Assembly: GCA_023053545.1 (NCBI GenBank)
Contig: JAKZAN010000006.1
Span: 997,001 to 1,061,000, forward strand
DNA from: Lepidurus packardi
Lineage: Eukaryota; Arthropoda; Branchiopoda; Notostraca; Triopsidae
Reading direction: 5' to 3'
Length of the DNA stretch: 64,000 bases
This document shows, in pieces, positions 51,501 to 63,500 of this stretch (its first letter is position 1; every line of letters begins with the position of its first letter). Made by a program: the position numbers and the translations under genes. The notes under the pieces are model-generated. The model saw only the letters and a program-made list of their open reading frames with translations. It ran no database searches and had not been told where the DNA came from.

Positions 51501-54500
51501 TGGTTTCCTTGCTCTGCACGTGGAGCAGCTGGTACTTGTTACTAGCCTGTGAAATCAACGGTTTGATCCGTTCCACGTTGCTAAGTAATAGAAGGGCGTT
51601 GGACTGGTCTACAAACGCTTCCACGGTGCTCTCGTAAGCCGTAACGATTTCGCGACGTTCAATAAATGCCTTCAGCTGGGCTTCTTTCTCATCCAAGGTA
51701 GTCTGCAAAACTTGGTCGCGTAGATTTGCTTCGTGTTCTCGGAACCAACGATTGAGTTGATCCAAATTGCGCTCAAACAAACTCCACTGCTCCAAAACAC
51801 TGTTCAGATTTGTCTTGACTTCATCTAAATACGCAAAACAAAGCAAAATATTAAAATATGCTCTATCCAACTACTCTGTTAACCGGCTAACCTAAGCTTT
51901 CTTTGTGGCTATCCCAGTCTGCTTCGAGGTCCGACGCGGTTTTCTTCAGCATTTCGCAACCGCGCTGTGAAGTCGACATGCAAACTCGATCGCAGAGTTG
52001 GTGCATTTGCTCCAGCAAGGAATCTCCCTTGGGTTTCTGACCTTTGAGCTCCTAAATGAGTTACTTTTGCTTTACGGAATAGTCTTATCCGGCAAATCAT
52101 TGTTACCTCAATAATACTCAAATTGCGGTTTAAATCAATTTTCTCGCCTGTCAGCTCACCCACAGACGGTAAGTGATCCCTCTGGCTTTGGAGCCAATCC
52201 TGGAACTCCTTCGTAAGTTGGTTCAACTGGGTATGGTCTTTAATACAAGTCTCTAATTGTTCAGCCAATTTCTAAGAAAAGAGGGCAATCATTTTACAAC
52301 AGTGAAACAAACAATTTGAGGTCAGAACTACCTTGGATTTCTCCGTAATATCGTGAAATAATTGCTTAATGGACATGATGTACGAATTCAATGACTTGTC
52401 TTGTGTTTGGTCCACCAATTGTTGAGCTCGATCACAAACAGATTCGACCAACGACTGATGCGTCAAAATTTCTTGATGCACCAGCTTATGATTCTGCAAC
52501 TGGGCGCGTTTCTCTTGCAAACTGGATTTCAAATCAGCGTGCTGTTGCATCGCTTGCTCGATGTCCCGTAACCAGCGTGTAAGCTGTTCCTGACTGCCGG
52601 TAAACTCTGCAAACTGCTGCAGGCAATTTTCCAATTTTTGGACGGCGCCCGTTAGACTATCATTGAAGTTATCCCATGTGTCTCGTAACGTCCTCAGTTG
52701 CTGGCGAATGCCCTCCCTGCCGTCAGGAGCGGTATGGACGTACAGTTTCTCACCCAAATCAGCTAAGGCATCTACTTGGGGGTTGATGGCGTTGCGCGCT
52801 TTTCCTAGACTTTCCAAGTTATTGCGCCGTTCCTGCAGTCAACGCGAGAGACGTTAAGATAAAGTTCATGGGCAGTATCCACTAGAATTACAAGCTAACA
52901 ATTTGAGTTGATATTCTCAAAATATTATTCTAATTATGCATTATTCTAAACATGATAAGATTTCTTTATAGCCCTCACGAGTTATGACATGCAAGCTATG
53001 TTTTGCCAAGCCACGACATGTTTTGTCGTGACGTCATAGACCTAAGTTTTGTCATGCAAAGTTGTTTTCGGAATTTATTTGGCAATGTTTTTTGGCATGC
53101 AAAGTTTAAGCCCGTGACGTCACAGGCTTACGGCGCTTTTGCCAAGGTTCCTGTTTACTGTCACCTTTACAATAGTAAACAAAGCACTCGGGTACCATGG
53201 ATACGGAAAAGAGCCACTATTTCTTGCAACTACCGTTTCAAATAGCTTAAATACTACTTGGCCATTCATTAAAGAAATATATGACTCGACTACATATGAC
53301 TATTTAATTTTGTAAGATAAAGTTATTTTTCGATGGCTATTTTCCTTCAAGAGCATGTGGGATAAAGAGTATGTGGGATCAATGATTTACCTGTAAAACT
53401 TTGTAGTCGCCTACAACTTCGTTACTGGAAACCAAATCCTGTTCGAGTTTTCCCATCTTTTCCATGAATTCTGCATAGCCAGCATTGAACTCCTGATGCT
53501 CTTTAACATACTGGCGATAGCGACCAATCATTTCTTTAGCCGACGACTTCAACGCATGGTATCGAGCCACAAGCTGTGGGATTTGGACCTGCAAAGGCGA
53601 CTCGCCTTCCCAGTTTTGACTCTGGTCCAAAGCGGCCGTAAATGCAGAAGCTTTATCCATAATTTCGATCTCGGATGCCACCAATTTCTCAAGGTGCGCT
53701 TCCTTTGCCGCCAAAGTGCCTTTCAGTGCTTGGTCCTGCACGCGCGATTCACGCTGCCTCAACCAGTTGGTTAAATCTTGCGCAGTTTCTTCAAACGCGG
53801 TCCAGCGAGAGCACAAAGTCTGCAATTTCTGTTTGGTAGCTTCGCAAGTCTTCAAAAATTGCTGCCATTCTTCCCTCTGCCGTTGCAATTCTTCTTCGGG
53901 GGCTGCGCGACCATTGCTGTCGGTCGATTTGAGCATCATCTCTAAGCAATTCTGGCATTCTGTCAGCAATTTCTGTCCCTCATTCGTCTGCTGTAGCGCA
54001 GTTTCTATGGTAGCTAACTTGGGTTGGGCCGTTTCTTTGTCTGTCACGTCCTCGCCGATGAGGATTACGTCCGACTGCAAAGAGGTTAGCCAGTCCCGGA
54101 ATTTTTCCAAGGCATGCGAATACGTCTCATGTTCAGAAACATGCGTTTCGGCTCGCGCAACGCGAAGTTGACTGTCGTTCAACAAGTCCTGGTAGCTGGC
54201 CACGATGCCGTCAACCCGAGTACCAGCGTCGGGATCAGAAATGTCCGTTAACCTCTCTCGTAGACGATTGACCAGACTTTGATGGGACACGACGTCTTGG
54301 TGGATGACGCGGTAAGTTTGCAACGCCACTTTCTTGTCTGGCAAACTGGATTTAAGCTCTTGGGCAGGTTCGAACTTGGCACGGGTTTCCTCGATCCAGC
54401 TGCGGATTTGTCGACAGCTGTCGTCAAATGAAGACAATTGCAACAAAATGCCATCGACTTTCTTGTACAACGCGTTCACTTGTTCCAAGTGCGTTTCCCA

Positions 54501-57500
54501 ATCATCTCGCAGCTGCTTTAGCTCTTTGCGCACTATGTTCTTCTCATCGGGCATTAACCCGGTAATGAGAGCATCTCCTGCGTCAACAGCTTCGTTCAGT
54601 AAGGTTTGACCTTCATCTTTTTGCTCAATGAAAGTTTTCAATGCTTGCAGTTTAGATTGGTAGGCCAGATTAGGTTTAGAACCTGGAGCTGCCACATCTT
54701 TTGCATGAACTTGCAACTGGGCTCCAGACTCACGCAACCAAGTACGCATGTGTTCGACAGCGTTTGCGTAAGCATCTTGGTTAGCCTGCAGTTTTTTCAA
54801 CTGTTCTAGCTGCACTGCAGTCCATTTCTGTGCAGAAGTATAACGCATATTCAAGTGATTTACATAGTTGGCGACGTAAGATTCGGGAATCAAGGCAACG
54901 ATCTGCTCTGTGATTTGAACGATTTCTTGATACTCTTCGGCGTGTTTCGCAATTTCGTTATCGAAGCCCTGCAATTCTTCTACTTTCTGCTTCATATCAG
55001 CCAATCCTAACGGCTTCGCAGACTCGGAGCGAATGCGCCCTTCCACTTCGCGCAACCAGGAAGAAAAGTTTTCAGTAATCAGCTCGTGCTTGCGTAGAAC
55101 GTCAATAACGTTTTCGATTGAAGACTTGTTATCGTTGCAGTCTTCCATCAAAGCTTGCAATTCCTGACGCGCAGTTTCAATCTGAGTGCGCAAACCAGGT
55201 CCCGCTTGGGGATTTACGCGTTCAAGGGCTTTACCCGTATTTTCCATGTCCCGGAGTTTCTCTTGTCCATCGTTTAACATGCTTTCCAAGTCTTGGAGGC
55301 CAGAAAGTTTGGTCTCTGCGCTGTAACGGTCAGCGCCCGCTTCCATTTCGCAGAAACACAGTCGTTCACGCGAAGTCGCTATAAAGCGCTGCCAGTTGGC
55401 ACACTTTTCAGCGTACCGTTTTTCCAAGAGCGAAAATAGCCTCACACCAGTTGACTTCGATTCGGACTGCAAGTTTTCCCAACGTTTCTGCAAATTACGG
55501 CTCTCTTTGTACAACGACGGAGCTTCGCTCGACGGGAACGCATTTTGTAGCTGATCCACCTGTTGGTTAATTTCAGCCAGCTGTGGTGACAATGTTGACA
55601 AATCCGCCTTGATCTTGTCGCTATACTGATATCGTTCAACCAATGACTCGTCCGAACCGGTAAAATCTTCGCACTTGGTTAAATTCTCGCGAATCTTGCT
55701 CAGAGTTTCTGCTGACGCACGTATGGCTTCGCGGATCAGTTGTTCTTCTTGGCCCAGCTGGTCCAAGGATTGCTCCACTTGCTGTGCCAGTTGACTAATC
55801 TGGGTTAATTCGTTGTGAATAAGGTCGTTTGTGTCGTGCAAGGTGGCAATGCTACGACCGTTGTTTAAAGCGCTTAGATGCACAACTTTGGCGGCCACGT
55901 TACCTTGCATGCTTTCATAATTGGGCAATTCATGTCTGTATTTGTCAACTTTGGCTTTGATGACGTCCGGTTCTAGGTTCTGTGCGGTTGCTTCAGCAAT
56001 ACTTTCCTTCATATCGCTGGCCCAGTTGAGTAGGGCATCCTTGAGCTGCACAAACTGCTTCCAAACAACCACTTGCGTATCCAAACCTTGCGCCGTAGCA
56101 GCAAAGGCATCCACCAAATGCTGCCACGTTTGCTGAAAGTCCTTTGTTTGTTCTTCAATTCCAGAAACGTCAAACCCTTCTACAGTATTCAATTGCCGGA
56201 CCAAATACTTACTCTGGCCCACCAAATTCTCTACCGCTGGCCGCGCTTTGCGTAAGGCGTCCAGACTTTTACGGCATTTCTCCCCCAACTGGATCGCTTC
56301 ATTTAGCTCGTTGGGTGCAGCAGCTTTAACCGTCTCTAGCTGCTCTTCAGCATCGCTCGTCAAAGCGTATAATGGCTGCAGCGCTTCTTCGCGTTCTTTC
56401 CAAGCGCAGAGCAAGTCACCAAACTTGGCCTGAAGGGTTATCAATTGACGCTGTAAGCTTTCCCAGTCTGTATCTGCCACAGCTAAAGTATTTTGGACTG
56501 ATCCAATGCAGTTATTGTTGGCTTGAATCAACTGTTTGCCCAATGCGTGCAATTTGGTACGTTGAGCTTGCTGCGCTGCACCGTCTTCCAGAAACGCGTT
56601 TACAGAACGCGCTAAGTGCTCTATAGTGTTCAAATCGTTCCCTTCAGCGCGCAACGCTTCCATTTGTCCGCGTGCAGAGTCAAGCCAGGAAGTGACTTCA
56701 TCCCTGACTTCGTTAAACTTGCTCCATTTGTCATCCAAGGCTCTAATCTCGTTTGTGCGTTCGCTAACCAGAGCGCGCACTTTAGCTAACAGATCTTCTA
56801 AGCTACGAATAACGAAATCTACCGTGCAGGGACCTTCACAGCCTCTGGCTTTTAAGGTAGTTTTGCTTTCGACAGTTAGTTGTGCTAAATCGCCGTTCGC
56901 CATCAGACGTGATTCGCATTGCAGCTGGACGTCTTCCACTTCGTTCATTATGTGCGCTAATTCCTGGGGGTTAAGCTTCTGTGTTTGCAATTGATGAATA
57001 GCATGATGTAATTGTTCTGCGGTAGTTTGGTGCCACGTGGATAAATCCTGCCAACGCTCCAAGCAGATCTTCTTAGCCTGTGTACTCTTCTGTAAGGTGT
57101 CCGCTTTCTGCGTTAACGCGATCTCCCTTTCGAGCAAGTTGTTCAGCTCTTCGGGCAAACTGGCCTTTTTGAGCTCGTTAATTTCAGCTTCGACTGTTGC
57201 ACGGGACGCATTCTGCGATTCTAACGATTGTAAGACTTGATGAACGCTTTCCAGGGCCGCTTCTACCCGCTCGAACATGACTTCGTTGAGTTGCTCCGTG
57301 ATTTGGGAGTTTCGGTCCAAGGTTCGATGCACGGTAGCTTCGCGAGCTTGCAGGTCTTGGCGTTGGACTATTGCATCCGAAACTACGTTGATCTGCGCTC
57401 TCACGTTTTCCGCAAGTTTGGAAATCCGGGATTTCATATCGGTTACTTGACTGCGCAATTGTGCTGCGCCGTCAGGAGACAATTGCATGACTACTAAATC

Positions 57501-60500
57501 GCATTCTTGGGTAATGGTAACCAATTCCGACTGTTTACCGGATGCAGCTTTAGTAACACCCTGTAAGTCAACACAAGAAATTAGCCAATTTGTCAACTAC
57601 TCTCAAAATTACCACATGTTTAACAATGAAACAATCGTATCTGGAACAATTTCTTCGCAAAAGCAAATTTCGTGAACAACAGACAGTCTAGTTTCTTACC
57701 TTGAGGTCCGACAGCTGCTTTTCCAAGGCACCCAAGGTAGAAGCTACTTGATTCAGTTTGTCCAACTCGATTTCCACGGCATCCAGCCAGTGAACAATCG
57801 AATCCATTTTGACGAATACATTCTCCCACGTGGTTTGCAAAAACTGAAGCCTTAGAACTTGGGACGCAACGGAGTCGTGGATTCCAGCCCATCGCGCATG
57901 CAAAGCCTCGACTTCATCACTTGCTTGACCAGGATTCCGCATTTCCTGACACTGACCAGACATGGTTTGCAGACGCAAAAGCTGCTTCTGGCATTCCGCT
58001 TCAAAAGCCTAGTAACAGAAGATCGTACAAAAAAATACTAAAAATACGATGTTCGCAAGAAGAACCTTACCTGTGCCATTTGGAAGAGGTTCTGCACATC
58101 TTGCAATGAAGAAGGCTTAGGTAATCCAGCAATAAGTTTCCCTTCCGCTTCGTCAATCCAGGGTTTTACCGCGTCTGCTTCGTTATTGTATACTTTCCAG
58201 TGTTCAAAATCTTGCTGGACGGCGGTACTTTGCTCCTCAACAGTTTCCTGCATACTCGCAATAGCTGAACGCAAGGCCCCAACATCTAGGCCCAATACAG
58301 TCGCTGTCGACTTTGTCACAGGAGAAGCATCCAAGGTATCTTGGCTAGTCGGAGGCGTGTCTTCGTTCATCATTTGGAAAGCTTCCTTTTCCAACCGTTC
58401 TAAAATGGTAATTTTTTGCAAAATTTGAGATTGGAGCTCTTTCGTGCGTAAAACGCGTTCTTCGGGCGTCAGTGCCATTGTTAGAAGCTGTTGAAGGAGT
58501 TTCTGAGCTTGCTGCAGCCAAGAACGCACACTTTCCACTTCAGATAGCAAAGTCTTTAGTCGGTCGCTAAAAAGCTCCAAGCATCCAATCTTTTCCAAGT
58601 GCAGATTCTGGATTGCTTCAATGCGCCGTTCAATGCAACGCACCTAACACGTACAAAAATTCGTACGACTTCCTCATAATCTGTATAAATAAGAAAAAAC
58701 CTACCTCTTCAATCAAGTCTTTGCTGTGATCAGGCCCAGTAATTTGAGTCAGACCTTCCAAAAGCTCTCGCAGTCTTTTTAGCATGTCTTGTGTCGCTTC
58801 TCGTAGTTTAATACTGGCTTCGTGCCTAGCACGTAACTCTGCAGCCACTTCCAAAGGATCCACACGCGAATACACTTTCTGTAACTCGGCTTCTGCTTGC
58901 TCTAACAAGGCCATAATTTCGTCCTTCTGGTCTTGGTAATCCGTCCACAATTTCTGAGAATCTAATTTGATAAGATGCATACGTTAAATTTCGGTATAAC
59001 TGAATCAAAGCCATCTTACTCTTTAAATGCTTCAATTTTTCAGTAGCTGCCTTGTGGGCCATATTCCAAGCATTTTCAAGCGACTGGACTTCTTCGGTCA
59101 TGAATTCGGGTGCGGCTTGGTGGCGTTGAAGGTCTTTGCCTCGTTGCAGCAACGCCAGAATGCCGGTACGCTGGTCTTCGAGTTGTTGCAGCACTGCTTG
59201 CTCTTGCTCTATCAACGCTTTGAGGGTGTTAAGACTATCAGGGTGAGATTCTTGGGTGCAAGTGGTGTACACATCTTTTAAGACGCTGCAGACTTGGACA
59301 GTTTCTTTCCGACAAGTGTAGCATTTGGTCAAGACATCAGCGCGTACCATCGTCATTTCAATGGAAGGCACCAAAGACTTGTAGCGCGCGATTAACGCTT
59401 CTAGACGAGACTGCTCTCGGGCAATTTCGCTCTCTGGACGGTGCGTGATCAACGCATCCAACGTTTGGACAAGCCACTTCATATCTTCGCGTCGGGAGTC
59501 CACATCTTTGCAGATATCCTGTGTGTACGATACAATATACACCCGTATTAGTACTTGGAAAATAACTAAATAACTGAACGATAGAAGTACCAATAATTCC
59601 AAGGCTGCGTCCTTTAAAAGCACTCATTTAATTAACAACGATAGTTAAGGATAAGTTAAGAAAAAGGATAAAAGGATAGTTAAGAAAGGAGGTTAAGGAA
59701 AGTTAAGAGGGAAAAGAAAAGGAAAGTTGAGGATTAACAAGGTTAAAGGATAGTTAAGAAAAAGAGTTTACCTGGAAATCAGCTTTGATTTTATCGAAAT
59801 TCTCGGCTGATTTGCTATCGCCTGTAATCTTGGCTATGCTCGCATCAACGGATTCCATCCAAGCGATCATTTCCGCAAATCTGAAAATTACACGGTACAA
59901 TTGGGTATTCAAGGAATTTAAAACAAGAACCACAATTTTAAAAACTCAAGCAAAAGAAGTACAAGGCTTACTTATACTCGTATTCCTGCCATTGCTGAGG
60001 AATAGCCAGTAATTGCGATTGGAAGGACTGAGCGCGTTTCATCAAGGCTTCCCACTGCGCGCCAATCAATCCCAGGGCTTGGGTTAAACTAGCATCGGTG
60101 GGTACATGCTGGTTATAGTGTTCCGTAAGGCCAGCCAACTCCCGCAAACTGTTTTCTGCTGTACGAACCAGAGTGCCATCGCGGAAACACTCCTAGAGCA
60201 ATTATTCAGACATGTTAGTTGTTTTCAGATCCTATTGGCAAATTCTCTGAGGATTTTGTACTCGGTATTTTTCCAGGAGCGCTTCGCAATTGCTCTGCTT
60301 GCCAAACAACAAGAGTTGGTTGTTTAGCTCCTTCTCGAGCTCCTTGTAGCAATCTATCCAGTTCTCTTCTTGTAGTCGGAAATCCAATTTGGTTAAATGA
60401 GCTGGTGCAATTTGCTTGATTGCCTCCCATCGCCCGTGGACTCGGTCAAAGGATTCTTGAATAATAGTCCTACGTTCTTCCGGTAGCCAGTTTTGCAAGT

Positions 60501-63500
60501 CCTGGGCCGATTTATGCAAATTCTGTAATAAAGATTCGTCCATTTCCAGGAAAAACGCCTACGCAAGAAAGCGAGAGAAATATGTTTTAGAAATCTTTTT
60601 TTCTTTTCAAGGTCATCTTTTGCTCTTACTTTTTGTAATTCGGCAGTCTGCCGGTTGTCAATAACTTTGTCGGCCAAAAGAGCTTCAGCTCGGTGTAGCC
60701 ACGCCGTCATGGTTCGTAAACTGTCTTGGTAAAACTGCCAAAACTGAACTCCGTTCTTGAGCTTCTGCTCCCAATCTTGCACTCGTTGGCATAGATCATT
60801 GAAGTTGTCCGACACAGCTGCCAAGCGAGCCAGTACCGGTCGGGTGTCTAGAGCCGCTTCGGTAGGTACGGTACGCACGATACTTTGCAGGATATGGTTC
60901 TTGCTTTCTATCGTAGAGTGGTAGTACACCAAACGCGAGAAAAAGCCTTGGTGGCGCTCTAATTGAGCTTGGGTATCTTCCAAGCCACCCCGACAGCTAT
61001 GTCCCGCTAAAACCTGCTCAGCATCTTGCATCCAGCGCTCGGTCTCCAACAACCCGTTGTCTAACGCTTCTTGTTGGACTGCCAGCTGATTCCAGAGTTG
61101 TATTCTGGCGGGAACCTGGGCTCCAATGCGAATCAAGTTGTCTTTCTGCTGCTTCAAGATTTGGTTCATACGATCCACTTCGTCAGGCGAAACACACTGT
61201 ACCAAGGCTTGGAAGTGTCGACTCATATTCTTCAATAGCTGCTCCATTGTATCCAAGTTGCCATACAGGTTCTTATAGCAAAAAAAAAAAAAAAAAACGA
61301 GACCGACAATATAATAACGAAAAAGCGAAAATATCGTAATGAAAAATTACTTGTAATTGTTCAGTATAAATTTTCATAGCTTCCAAATCACACTTCTGGG
61401 GTGTGGACAACAGTATGTCCGCTTGTCCCACAAATCGCTGTAAACTTTCCAAGATCTTCTTATACTCTTTCCTGTGCCGCAGCAAGTCGCCACCTTCCAA
61501 GTATTGCTTAACTCGCTGAAATAGAGAAGTAAATTCAAATTAGTCTTCTATCCGAAGGAAAATCAGTAAACTTACATCGAAAAGCTTTTCCCACAAGTCA
61601 GTAAAGTGCATAAACTTCTGTCGAACTTCATCTGCGACCAAAGGCTCGCAAGTAGCTACCAGAAAAGTCGAGCTGTCGCTAAGCAATTGATATTTTTCCT
61701 TCCAAGCGCCCAGGTCCTGGAAGTACTCTATGCGATCATCTTCCGGCAAATCCACTTTGGTATAGGCTTCATTTAGCCACTGTTCAAAACAAGGCCAATT
61801 GGTATTCCATTTGCGCCAAAAGCCGACCACTTCCTCCAACATCCCTTGAACGCATCTCAGTTCCGTCGAAACACGTTTCCAGCGTTCACCAATTCCGTAG
61901 ATGAATTGGTTCACATCGGTAATCTCTTTAGCATCTAACAGAAAGGATACAAAAGTTACAAAAGTGCAAGTGTGAGGAAACTTCATAAAGGACTTAGTTC
62001 CATCTCACCTAATTTGATAGTGCGCTTATACTCCTCAGCTACTGTCTGCATTTCCTTGTAAGCTTTGTCAAATTCTTGGAAAACTTTATTCCGGGAAACA
62101 AAAGCTTTGTACTGCTCGAGCATCTGAAGGATTTTGTCTTCGGATCCATATTTGACGGACCAAGCTTTGAGCTTGGTTTCGGTGAGTGCAAGGAAGGCCA
62201 CAATGCAACATTTATGTTCCAAGAACTTGAGGCGGGCAGCTCTCTGGAGTGCCAAATCCGGAATTGCCCTAAGACGGCAGCGCAAATCTTCCAGATGCTG
62301 CTGAGGCAGGTTCCGAGCCTCGGGCGACTGGACAGCGAATTCGAACGTTTGTTGAATAGCCGGTAAGTCACTGAAGAAGGCCTTGTGTTGCTCAATGCTA
62401 ATCTGAAGTCTATTCGCTCCCTCGTCGTCAAAAATGGGAGGGACGTCATCGCCTTGGACAAGATTTTCCGCGCTATGAATCCATTCGGCCACGCGACCTA
62501 AATCGCCCGGTAAATGGACGTCTTGGGTATACATGAGATGCCGGATTTCGCGTTCCAAAGTTTGCCAGGCTGTCTCCATTTCTTGCCAATTTTGATCGCT
62601 CATGCTAGCCCCCATGGGCGATTGCACGAGTTGGCGTATTCGTTCGAAAACCACCAATTTGCTGTCGAATTCCGTTTGCAGCTTTTTCACTTCCTGTACG
62701 GGAATAAAAAGTCATTCAGCACCATCACGGAACAGCCCTTTCGCTGTAAAGAGAATAAACAAGCAGAAACTAGCCTAACAATAGAAAGAGACTTACCATG
62801 TACTCCGTTGTGTGCTTTTGACTTAATTGCATAACGTGACTCTGTTTGGCGTTTAACCACGCAATCAAACCGTTCAGTTCGTCCTCAAAGCTTCCTGTCT
62901 GAGTGGCCTGGGGTGGCTGAAAAGAATGCAAGAAAATAATACAACGTTTAAATCTTCTTCGTCTCGCAGGACAACGACAAGCGTCGCAGATTCCTAAGGA
63001 CACGACGCATTTCACAGGAGATATCATAAACCGTAAACTTACTCGACTTCGGGCGGTCCCTGGCTCAGGGTATTGATGCAAAAACTGCGCGACGTACGTC
63101 ATAATGGACTTTTCGTCCGGTTTTGCGACATCAACATCTTCAGGATCCAGTAATCGTGTCACTCCCAACTGATTTTCAGCTGCCGTGAACGCGGCTTCCA
63201 AGCGTTCTCGGTTGGATGCGTGACTTAAAGCTTCCACATTTAACGTATTGGGTTGGATGCAGTTGACGATGGCAACAAAAGCCATGCCATCACGCCAACT
63301 TGACCCAAAGTCACGGACTTCTACGCCCGTTTTCCTGAAAAGAACGAAAAAAATGTAATAGAAATCAAGATGAGCCCATGATATCTATAAAAATATAAAC
63401 AAAAGGTTACTTGGTAATTGAATTTTGGGCCCACGATAACAATGCTTTCCGGGCTCCAGTAACGGGTACGGCGCCACGATCTCGTGCTTGAGCTCGCTCG

